Position numbers and translations under genes: made by a program | Part shown: positions 1 through 8,500 of the stretch, in pieces | How the letters are laid out: every line of letters begins with the position of its first letter | Numbering within the stretch: the stretch's first letter is position 1 | From: Verrucomicrobiia bacterium | Lineage (GTDB): Bacteria > Verrucomicrobiota > Verrucomicrobiia > Verrucomicrobiales > DEV007 | Reading direction: 5' to 3' | Length of the DNA stretch: 64,000 bases | Assembly: GCA_030425385.1 (NCBI GenBank) | Contig: JAUIAH010000029.1 | Coordinates: forward strand, 35,052 to 99,051 | Notes under the pieces: generated by a model | What the model was told of the DNA's origin: nothing | The model's database searches: none | What the model saw: only the letters and a program-made list of their open reading frames with translations

Positions 1-1673
1 CCACACGGCTCATCGATCGCGCCGGCAAGAGCATTCAGTTAGGCTACGATGAAGTCGGCAACCGCAACCTCATTATCAATCGTAATGGCAAGAAGCGCAC
101 TTTCGAGCACGACAACCGCAACCGCTTGATCGCCGAACGTTGGCATGATTCTGACAATCGTACTGTCAGAGAGATCGTTTATCTCTACCATCGACAAGGC
201 CACCTGGAACGCGTGGTCGATGGCGACTATGAAGTGCATTTCCAGGGAGGGGCCTATCCTCGCGCCTGGTATCAGACCTATCACTACCCGGGCCAAACGC
301 CCTATCGTTTGCACTATGAATGGCAGAAGAATGGTGAGGATCTCCAGAATCCACGACGACTCCGTCTATCGCGTGATCGCGGTCCCATCCTACACGAGAT
401 CAGCGCCGAATACTCAGGGGGAGTCCCTCAGCAGTTCGCATGCACCTACCCGGATGGGAGCCCCGCTCGCATTGAATGGCGCCACACGTCTCAAGGCCTT
501 CTTGAGAGCGAACAGCGTTTTCTCAAGCCAAGCAGCCAAGAGCCGATCAGCACGTCGAGCTATATCTATGATGCCCTGGGCCAGTTGATCATGCTCGATC
601 ACGGTACCTCCTTGGACGAAGACGAATGCCTCTACGAACGCGATGCCGAATCCCGAATCACTGCTGTCATCACGCCAACGGGTTCGAGGCACTATCGCTA
701 CGACATCATTGGGCAATTGATAGAGGAATACGTTGAAGGGAACACAGCTCAACCCTATCAGTATGATTCCCTCCGCAATCGGCTCCTCGCTCCCGGACAG
801 ACGGCTAAGGCTGTGATCGGGCCAAACGACACCTTGGCACAAGCTGGCGACGAGCGCTTCGACTACGACGAGGAGGGAAACCTCATCCTTAGGACGAACG
901 TTCATACTGGCGAAACCACACATTATCGCTACGACCACCGCAACCAGCTCATCCGCGTTGAACGCGACGGGATGGAGTGCTTGTTCGCTTACGATTATCA
1001 AGGTCGCCTGCTATCGCGCAGTCTCAATGGGGAGCGGACGTGGATTCTCTATGATCGCCAGATGCCCATTGCTGAATTTGCCGACGGCAGCGAGGCCCTG
1101 AGCGCTGCCTACTTCTACGCACTGGATCGCATGGATCACTTTCTTGGTTCCTGGCGTGAAGGGGTGGGCGCTCGTTGGTTCTTGTTAGATCACCTCAAGA
1201 GTGTTCGAGGCCTGCTGAGCCACGAGGGAGAACCGCTCGCATGGCGCGAGTTCACGGCCTACGGCGAACTCGCCGAGGGCAATCTCGCCGACGAACCCAT
1301 CGCCTTTGCTGGGCGTCCTTGGAATGCGACCCTTGGGCTCTACGAGAATCGCCGTCGGATGCTCGATCCCAAACTCGGCCGTTTCATTCAACAGGATCCC
1401 GCGCTGTTTCTAAGCGATGAACCGAATCTCTATCGCTACGCAGGCAACAATCCCCTTCGTTGGCGCGATCCCATGGGCACGACCTCGGTGCTTGAGTACG
1501 CCAAAGTCGCGCTGTTAGTCAATGACACCTACACACTTACTCGGCTTGGCATTTGCCTCAAAGGCATCTTTCAAGCCGCCGCAGACGGTATCAACGGCAC
1601 AGAAAGTTCTGGAGGAGGGTCCGGCGTGCCATGCATTCGACACCTGCCAGGGTTTCCACCCTTTGCTCTATAG
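1..1673 (+). CDS. RHS/YD-repeat protein, 3' part (5' end outside window)
   Basis: The reading frame is open from base 3, so the window enters inside the gene; the first internal start-like codon (TTG at 126) is not the true start. The translation is full of YD repeats (for example YDHRNQLIRVERDG and YIYDALGQLIML). It ends with a clear RHS-associated core, whose hallmark runs GRFIQQDPALFLSDEPNLYR and then YAGNNPLRWRDPMG (about 1378-1475). RHS proteins form a beta-cocoon shell, and the segment after the core is the variable, often toxic, tip. Here that tip is only about 60 residues, ends in a Gly/Ser-rich stretch and PPFAL, and resembles no toxin I know. No immunity-like gene follows; a terminator does. 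It could be a complete short-tip RHS protein or one whose tip was lost. Confidence 0.9.
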   Translation, partial: TRLIDRAGKSIQLGYDEVGNRNLIINRNGKKRTFEHDNRNRLIAERWHDSDNRTVREIVYLYHRQGHLERVVDGDYEVHFQGGAYPRAWYQTYHYPGQTPYRLHYEWQKNGEDLQNPRRLRLSRDRGPILHEISAEYSGGVPQQFACTYPDGSPARIEWRHTSQGLLESEQRFLKPSSQEPISTSSYIYDALGQLIMLDHGTSLDEDECLYERDAESRITAVITPTGSRHYRYDIIGQLIEEYVEGNTAQPYQYDSLRNRLLAPGQTAKAVIGPNDTLAQAGDERFDYDEEGNLILRTNVHTGETTHYRYDHRNQLIRVERDGMECLFAYDYQGRLLSRSLNGERTWILYDRQMPIAEFADGSEALSAAYFYALDRMDHFLGSWREGVGARWFLLDHLKSVRGLLSHEGEPLAWREFTAYGELAEGNLADEPIAFAGRPWNATLGLYENRRRMLDPKLGRFIQQDPALFLSDEPNLYRYAGNNPLRWRDPMGTTSVLEYAKVALLVNDTYTLTRLGICLKGIFQAAADGINGTESSGGGSGVPCIRHLPGFPPFAL

Positions 1674-1711
1674 CTCCAAGGCAATCACTTTCTAACCAAA
1701 CCAAGGATTCG

Positions 1712-1744
1712 AAAGGCGACGTGCGTAACGTCGCCTTTCTTTTC
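1712..1744 (+). terminator. Rho-independent terminator after the RHS gene
   Basis: A perfect 10-bp stem (AAAGGCGACG, 1712-1721, pairing with 1729-1738) encloses a 7-base loop and is followed by a T-rich run (CTTTTC). It lies 38 bases past the RHS stop. The GTAAC of the next gene's putative promoter starts inside the loop. Confidence 0.85.
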
Positions 1745-1747
1745 GCG
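1725..1747 (+). promoter_or_regulatory. Putative ECF promoter, GTAAC-N16-CG
   Basis: GTAAC (1725-1729), 16 bases, then CGCAAAG from 1746, 16 bases before the ATG of the glycine-rich protein gene. The same GTAAC-N16-CG arrangement precedes five other genes in this window. AAC at -35 and CG at -10 is the usual ECF promoter geometry. It overlaps the upstream terminator. Confidence 0.6.
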
Positions 1748-1761
1748 CAAAGAGGGCTGAC

Positions 1762-4305
1762 ATGATGAAACGACTCTCACTCATTCACGGAGCCAGAATC
1801 ATGGGCATTGGAGCAGCGATGTCTGCCAACGCCCTTCTGGCGGAAACGCTCACGCTTGATCCTGACAATGGCACGGTGCAGACCAGCGCCATGATCACCC
1901 CCAAGACATCAGCCATCTTCAATGGTAGCACGGTTAGTGTCGGGGAGGTGATCGAAGGCATTCAAGAATACCTCGTTCACGGCGACTTCGATGTTCTCAA
2001 TGGTGACTTGGTGACAAGCACTTCCAGCGGTCTGGGTGTCCGCTTCCGAGTGGCCAATGATGTGAACATTGCTCCGGGAGGCTTGTTAGATTTCTCAGCC
2101 TACGGTCCCGACGGAGGTCCAGGCGGTGGGGACGGAAGCCGCGGTGGGAGTGGCGGCGATGGCAGTCCCTTCATCCTCAATGGTGGCGATTCAGCCACTG
2201 GTGGTGCTTTGGATCCGGCAAGTGGTGGGCGAGCCGGATCCGGACGACTCAGTGCCGCGACGCCCGACGGCGGCGAAGGCGACGAGGGTGCTGCAGGCGC
2301 CTGGGGAAATGCAGGCGGACAAGGGCGGGTAGGATTCGCAGGAGGCAACTCGCATGAAGGTGGTGTTGGCATGAATGCCAGTGTTGTGATCTTGGGTGCT
2401 CAAGGAGGCTCAGGGGGTGCGGGAGGTCAAGTCACAGCCATCATTCCCGCGCCCAGCAATGGCGGTGCGGGTGGTGCGGGCGGTCAAGGTGGCAAGGGCA
2501 ATCCCCTCGCAGCGGTCGGAGGCGACGGTGGCGAGCGCGGGTCCGATGGCGATGACGGGAACGCCGGTTCCCAGGGTGATCTTGGTGCCGGAGGACGCCC
2601 CGGCAATCCAGGGGCTCCTGGGGAACACCACTACGATGCCAAAGAAAGATTCATGTTAGTAGGTGGCTCCGCGGGGAGCGGCGGCGGCGGTGGCGGTCAA
2701 GGGGGGCAAGGAGGCGGGGGGAGCAGTGGGAGTGGGGGAAGCGCGGGGGGCGGCGGAGGTGGCGGAGGCGCCGGAGAGAACACCTCTCTGAACAACCTTC
2801 ACGGCGTGAACGGAGGTGCTGGAGGTGACGGCGGCCAAGGAGGTGCCAGTGGCGCAGGCGGACACGGCGGAGAGGGTGGGGCCGGAGGACGCGGTGGCGT
2901 CGGCGGAGGTGGCGGTGGCGTCATCGAGATCATTGCCATGGGAAGCATCGTGATCGATGGTGACATCAGGGCTGGTGGTGGTGCAGGCACGCTAGGCGAA
3001 GACGGTGAAGGAGGCCAAGCAGGCGATCCTGGCGAGGCGGGGCAAGCGGGCGATTCTGGGACCAATGGTTTCGACGGTGCGGACGTATCTCCCTCCGTTC
3101 AGGGGGGCGGGCAGAGCAAAGACGGGCACGGCAAGAAGGGCGATAATGGCCCATCCATCGGTCGAGGAGCCGGGGGCGGCGGCGGCAATGGCGGCAACGG
3201 TGGTCGCGGGGGCGACGGCGGACGCGGAGGATCAGGCGGTAAAGGTGGCCGAGGCGGCTCGGGAGCAGGCGGTAAAGGTGGCCGAGGCGGCTCGGGAGCA
3301 GGCGGCGCGGGCGGTACCATTTCCTTGATTGCGGCACAAGTGTCAGGAAGCGGGATGTTGAACACCTCGGGAGGCTCAGGAGGCATCCACGATGCCGCCC
3401 TCCGCGGCGGGGCTGGCAAACAGATCATTGGCAGCCACACAACGCCCTCACAGACCCCCAATCAAATGGGATCTGCCCACTCTCTCACGACAGCTGGCCC
3501 TCTCGTGGCGAATCGTTTCCTTTACGGGTCAACAAGCGAAACGCCTTCCATTCCGAACTTGGATGGTGGGGCCGACGGCTTCGGCCTCGCACCTCACGTT
3601 AGCATCAGTGAAAGCTTGCTAGAGAATCTTGCGAGCGGGAGCGATGCCGCCGTCATCATTCGTCTCAATAGTACGAGCCCTGTCGCATCAGGGTTAACGT
3701 TAGACTATCCCGGTTACGATTGGGTTCTCTTCCACAATCCGACAGACGCGCCTATCGTGGATCCCGAGATGGGCTTCGACGGGGCCCCTTCGAAGATGTA
3801 TGCGCTTCATCTCGGCGGGCTAGCGAACAACCCTGACTTTGGAGGCAGCAATCGTCCCGAAGTGCTGGAGTTCTTGGAGCCGGGCGCCGTCTATCTCACG
3901 CTGATCCCTGAATCCGTGACCTCCATTGCTTACAAAGGAAACGGGATCACGCGCTATGCGAATACCTTCGCGAACAACGATGTGCTCGCCCTTATGCCCA
4001 GCGAGATTGGTCTCGAAAGTGTGCGTCTCGACGCGTCTCTTCACCTTTGGGAAGTTGACGTCACCGGACTCGATGCCGGACAACACTATCATCTTGCCGA
4101 ATGCGGTGATGGTAGCACCTTTCTTCCCAGAAGCGGCTCTGATTTCACTGCCAGCGCATCCTTCGAAACGCTCCTAGTGGGCATCGACAGCACTCTTGAG
4201 CGCACCTTTCTCCAAGTGCGCCAGGGCACCGTGGCGGATGCCTTGATCGATTTCGACGTGGAAACAGGCGACAACGACGAGGAGGAAGACGCGCGTGACG
4301 ACTGA
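1762..4305 (+). CDS. Secreted glycine-rich repeat protein (847 aa)
   Basis: A 28-residue signal peptide (MMKRLSLIHG...ANALLAE) is followed by an ordinary stretch. A very long Gly-rich region then runs over roughly residues 110-530, built of GGxGGxGG/GGAGGxGG units with short hydrophobic beta-like breaks such as GVIEIIAMGSIVIDGDI. These breaks recall the rungs of bacterial PE_PGRS-like or adhesin sequences rather than true Gly-X-Y collagen. The C-terminal ~270 residues are non-repetitive and end in an acidic tail (DNDEEEDARDD). I do not recognise a catalytic domain; a surface or matrix structural protein is the best guess. The ATG at 1762 follows AGAGGG and is the second ATG-rich option (ATGATG). 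A GTAAC-N16-CG box sits directly upstream. Confidence 0.85.
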   Translation: MMKRLSLIHGARIMGIGAAMSANALLAETLTLDPDNGTVQTSAMITPKTSAIFNGSTVSVGEVIEGIQEYLVHGDFDVLNGDLVTSTSSGLGVRFRVANDVNIAPGGLLDFSAYGPDGGPGGGDGSRGGSGGDGSPFILNGGDSATGGALDPASGGRAGSGRLSAATPDGGEGDEGAAGAWGNAGGQGRVGFAGGNSHEGGVGMNASVVILGAQGGSGGAGGQVTAIIPAPSNGGAGGAGGQGGKGNPLAAVGGDGGERGSDGDDGNAGSQGDLGAGGRPGNPGAPGEHHYDAKERFMLVGGSAGSGGGGGGQGGQGGGGSSGSGGSAGGGGGGGGAGENTSLNNLHGVNGGAGGDGGQGGASGAGGHGGEGGAGGRGGVGGGGGGVIEIIAMGSIVIDGDIRAGGGAGTLGEDGEGGQAGDPGEAGQAGDSGTNGFDGADVSPSVQGGGQSKDGHGKKGDNGPSIGRGAGGGGGNGGNGGRGGDGGRGGSGGKGGRGGSGAGGKGGRGGSGAGGAGGTISLIAAQVSGSGMLNTSGGSGGIHDAALRGGAGKQIIGSHTTPSQTPNQMGSAHSLTTAGPLVANRFLYGSTSETPSIPNLDGGADGFGLAPHVSISESLLENLASGSDAAVIIRLNSTSPVASGLTLDYPGYDWVLFHNPTDAPIVDPEMGFDGAPSKMYALHLGGLANNPDFGGSNRPEVLEFLEPGAVYLTLIPESVTSIAYKGNGITRYANTFANNDVLALMPSEIGLESVRLDASLHLWEVDVTGLDAGQHYHLAECGDGSTFLPRSGSDFTASASFETLLVGIDSTLERTFLQVRQGTVADALIDFDVETGDNDEEEDARDD
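3234..3299 (+). repeat. Perfect 33-bp tandem duplication in the glycine-rich gene
   Basis: Two identical 33-base units (3234-3266 and 3267-3299) encode GGKGGRGGSGA twice, followed by a partial third copy (3300-3305). Complete identity over 66 bases indicates a recent slippage event in the coding repeat. Confidence 0.9.
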
Positions 4306-4334
4306 GGAATCCACTGGAGAGCCACAGAAATCGC

Positions 4335-4357
4335 GTAACACCTGCAGACGACTCGCG
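4335..4357 (+). promoter_or_regulatory. Putative ECF promoter, GTAAC-N16-CG
   Basis: GTAAC (4335-4339), 16 bases, then CGCAG from 4356. It lies 34 bases before the ATG at 4390 and is the second member of the six-site set. The GTG at 4360 would sit at or before the predicted transcription start, which favours 4390 as the translation start. Confidence 0.55.
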
Positions 4358-4389
4358 CAGTGGAGCCTGAACACCTGAACCAATCACTC

Positions 4390-5457
4390 ATGAAATCATC
4401 GTCTATCATCATCACTACGACCATGTCGCTAATCGCAAGTGCCCTCGCTCATGAAGGCCACGAGCATTCCCATCCTGCTCCTTTGGAAGCTCAGTCTGTC
4501 GTGAAGGCGGTCGCCACCGGATCTGGATCGGAGACCTATCAATCCGTTCCGGGTTGGTGTCAGCTACCAGACGGGAAAGCGTTAGGCAATACGCATGGTG
4601 CGATTGTCATCGATCGTAGAGGGCAAGTCTACTTCAATACCGACACTGAGCGCTCGATCATGGTCTATTCTCCTGAAGGGAAATTCCTGCGCGCCTTTGG
4701 AAAAGACCACGTTGGGATTCACGACATGTGCCTCCATGATGAAGATGGTGAAGAGTTTCTCTACACCGCACACTTGGGCGGCAAGAAGGTCGTCAAGTTT
4801 ACGCTCGAGGGCGACGTTGTCTGGGAAATCGACGGTCCCCCCGCGCTCTCAAACCTCTACGAAGCAGGCGAGCAACGTTACAAGCCTACCGCCGTAGCTA
4901 TCGCTCCTAACGGAGATGTCTATGTCGCCGACGGCTACGGATTGAACTACATCCACCAATACACTAAGGATCGGGAATACGTTCGCAGCTTTGGCGGGCG
5001 CGGCACAGAGCCTGGGAAATTTGTCACGTGTCACGGAATGTCGATCGATTCCCGAGGTGAACAACCGCTACTCCTGATCAGCGACCGTGAGAATCATCGT
5101 CTCCAGCACTTCGATCTCAAGGGGAACTTTGTCAGGGTCGTTGCCAAAGGCTTGCGCCGTCCTTGCGCGGTTTCCATTTGGAATGGCCGTGTCGCGGTGG
5201 CTGAGCTTGCAGGTCGTGTGACCATCCTGGACGAGCAGAATCATTCTATAGCGTTCCTAGGCGACAATCCTAATCAATCGCAATGGGCCAAGAACCCTGT
5301 CCCAGCTTCCGAGTGGCAAGAAGGCGTCTTCACTGCTCCCCATGGATGTTGTTATGATGCTTCCGGCAATCTCTACGTGATGGATTGGAATCGCACGGGT
5401 CGTATTAGTCGATTGAATCGCGCCTATCCGATGCTTGTCAGCGAAGTCACGCACTAA
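4390..5457 (+). CDS. Secreted NHL-repeat six-bladed beta-propeller protein
   Basis: The product (355 aa from the ATG at 4390) has a signal peptide (MKSSSIIITTTMSLIASALA) followed at once by a His-rich mature N-terminus (HEGHEHSHP), which could bind metal. The rest is a series of NHL-type blades, for example KPTAVAIAPNGDVYVADGYG, LLLISDRENHRLQHFDLKG and GCCYDASGNLYVMDWN. NHL propellers act as binding scaffolds or, in some families, lyases; no catalytic residue set was identified. A GTG at 4360 in the same frame would add ten hydrophilic residues and mask the signal peptide, so it was not chosen. The gene is probably monocistronic: an ECF-like box lies upstream and a strong hairpin downstream. 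Confidence 0.85.
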   Translation: MKSSSIIITTTMSLIASALAHEGHEHSHPAPLEAQSVVKAVATGSGSETYQSVPGWCQLPDGKALGNTHGAIVIDRRGQVYFNTDTERSIMVYSPEGKFLRAFGKDHVGIHDMCLHDEDGEEFLYTAHLGGKKVVKFTLEGDVVWEIDGPPALSNLYEAGEQRYKPTAVAIAPNGDVYVADGYGLNYIHQYTKDREYVRSFGGRGTEPGKFVTCHGMSIDSRGEQPLLLISDRENHRLQHFDLKGNFVRVVAKGLRRPCAVSIWNGRVAVAELAGRVTILDEQNHSIAFLGDNPNQSQWAKNPVPASEWQEGVFTAPHGCCYDASGNLYVMDWNRTGRISRLNRAYPMLVSEVTH

Positions 5458-5484
5458 GGGTAATCTGCACTGAAGAAGCTCTGT

Positions 5485-5516
5485 GGAGGATGCGTCAACC
5501 GGCTGACGCGTCCTCC
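5485..5516 (+). terminator. Strong hairpin, probable terminator of the NHL gene
   Basis: A 13-bp stem (GGAGGATGCGTCA, 5485-5497, with 5504-5516, one G-T wobble) and a 6-base loop lie 27 bases past the stop. No clear T run follows, so it may terminate inefficiently or only stabilise the mRNA 3' end. Confidence 0.5.
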
Positions 5517-5579
5517 GCAAAGAAGGGACCAGGAGGTTTGCGATTGCAGTCCAAGGGAGACTTGGTTTAGCTCAAGAGA

Positions 5580-8500
5580 ATGGGAACAACGACATGCGAA
5601 GAATGCGGGACCCCGTTGACTACGGGGCATTCCTCTGTCGGCATCTGCCCTCGTTGTGTGTTTGATAGAGTGAAGCTAGATTCTGATATTGCTGCGGGAG
5701 GTGGTTCCATGCGCGAAGAATTCGAACCGCTCAGTCTAGAGGAATTGTCGGAGTTGCTTCCCAACCTTGAGATCCTCTCGATGATTGGCCGGGGCGGGAT
5801 GGGGCTCGTTTACATGGCGCGCCAAGCCAACCTTGATCGCGCCGTGGCCCTTAAACTGTTGCCAATTGAGGCCGCATTGGATCCTGAATTCGAAGAACGC
5901 TTCATGCGCGAGGCCCGCACGATGGCCAAGCTGGATCACGCCAACATCGCCCACATCTATGACTTCGGCGAAGCAGATGGCCAATACTACATTATCATGG
6001 AGTATGTCGAGGGGCAGACGCTCAGTCACCACCTCATGCACGAGTGCCTGACGGCGAGCGAATCCTTCGCGTTGCTTTTGCAAGTATGTGAGGCTCTTTC
6101 CTACGCTCATTCCCGAGGTGTCGTGCATCGCGATGTGAAACCCGGCAACATTATGATCACTCCCGAGGGGCGTGTGAAAGTGATGGACTTTGGCCTCGCC
6201 AAGCTCGTGCATGCCGAGCCTGACAGAAGCGCAATCACCAAGACAAATGCGTCGCTCGGAACGCCACATTACATGGCCCCAGAGCAACATCAGAGCCTTC
6301 AGATCACCGATCAAAGGGCTGACATTTATGCCTTGGGCGTGGTCTTTTACGAGATGCTCACCGGTTCCCTGCCTATCGGACACTACGCGCCCCCCTCTGA
6401 CAAAGCACTCGTTCCTACCGCCGTGGACACCGTGATCGAACGCGCTCTGCAGGCAGATCTGGATAAGCGTTATGGATCCGTGAGGGAATTCCGGGATGAT
6501 CTCCTCATCGCCATGGAAGACATGGAAGGCACGGTGAGCGAGAAACAAATGGTCGTGCTGCTCTTCACTGATATAGTCGGTAGTGTGGGAGTAGCATCGC
6601 GGATGGGTACGGAGATGTATGTGGCTTGCATCTCACGCCATGACGCGATCATCAAAGATGTCCTAGAGGAAACGGCGGGCGCTCGCGTCCTGCAACACAC
6701 TGGCGATGGCTTTCTGATCAAGCTCACAGCTCCAAGTGAAGGAGTGGCCGCGGCTCTCAAGATCCAGTATCTCATCACGCACGAACCCTGGCCAGAGGAA
6801 CCCCTTCAAGTGCGTATCGGGGTGCATCTTGGAGAAGTCATCGAGATCACCGAACAGAACACCGGGGTGACCAAGCCCGTGGGTTTCGCTATCAATTTCG
6901 CCTCGCGTGTCTGCTCTCTAGCACAAGCCAATCAAATCCTGCTTACCCGTGCAGTCTTCGACGATGCTCGCCAATACTTGCGTGAACACCCGTTAGTGGT
7001 CGAATATCCTGACAGTGTGCAACACGTCCTGCAGTGGCCAGCCCACGGCCGCTACCTCTTCCAGGGAAACGACGAACCCATGGACATCTTCGAAGTCGGC
7101 ATTGAAAGCCTCGCACCACTCAGCCCACCTCCCGATTCCGAGAAAGCCAAGCGCGCTGTGGCTCCTGATGAAGAACAAACTTTAGGGTGGCGACCTGGTG
7201 CGGGCCTGGAGATTCCCATGCGCTCAAGTTGGACTCTGCTAGAGAAACTCGGGCGCGGTGGATTTGGAGAGGTCTGGCTCGCCCAACACCGCAAGACCAA
7301 GGAGAAACGGGCCTTCAAGTTCTGCTTTGATCCGCTTCGATTGCGTTCGTTTCGACGCGAACTCACTTTATTTCGATTGCTGCGTGATGCGCTCGGGAAG
7401 CGCCGAGACATAGCCACCATTCACGAAGTACAGGTGGAATCCGCGCCTTTCTATTTGGAAAGTGATTATTTGTCCGGGGGCAATCTCGCCCAGTGGTTCG
7501 ACGACGGGAGAACAATTGACGACGTTTCCATGGCTACGCGCCTCCGCCTCATGGCTAAGGTTGCCCGTGCCGTGGCCGCTGCCCACTCCGTCGGAATCAT
7601 TCACAAAGACATCAAACCGTCTAACATCCTCATTGAGGAGATTGAAGGTGAACCCGAGCCATGCATCACCGATTTCGGCATCGGAAATATCCACTCGTCG
7701 CAGAAACTGGAAGAATTGGGAATCACCCATAGCGGCTTCACTGAATCGCTCTTCGTCCGCACGGGGTCAGGAGACACAGGAACGCGACTCTACTCCGCAC
7801 CCGAGTATTTGGTGGGCGGACAGCCAACAGTGAAGGGAGACGTCTATGCATTGGGCATCATGCTCTATCAGTTGGTCATCGGTGACCTCCATCAACCACT
7901 GGGATCTGGTTGGCGGCGCGATATTGAAGACAGTCTCGTGGCAGACGATATCGCCCAATGCGTCGACGTCGATCCCGAGCGGCGATTCGACACGGCCGCG
8001 ATGCTCGCGGAGAACTTGGAGACCCTAGATTCTCGGCGCGAAACGAAGGAACGAGAAGACGCGTCCCTTCGTCGACGCCGCTGGTTCCGCGTGGCCGCCT
8101 TGGTCGGTGCTAGCGTCTCTGCTTTTCTCGGCTACGGATACTATCAGAGTGTTCAATCTGAGCGTTTGGCTAGAGAAGCGCAGGGGCGCGCCGAGGATCT
8201 CGTGGACTTCATGGTCCAAGATCTATACGAGCAGCTAGAACCCATTGGCCGCCTTGATGTCATCGATAATGTGGTGGGTCGCGTGAGGCAGCACTATAAC
8301 GACTACCCTGACGAACTCGTCACCGACGAGATCCTTCTTCGTGAAAGCGCTGTGCTCACCAAACTCTCGGTGATCCGACGCGACCAAGGCGACATCGACG
8401 CAGCCATTCGTTTGCTCGACGAAACAGCCCGCGAGAAACAGCGGCTGGTCGATCGAAACCCTAACAATGGCGCCTACAAGGATGAGCTTGCAGGCACACT

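Noticed and set aside
2100..3461. Several proline-rich minus-strand frames
   Set aside because: They are the complement of GGN-rich codons in the glycine-rich gene.
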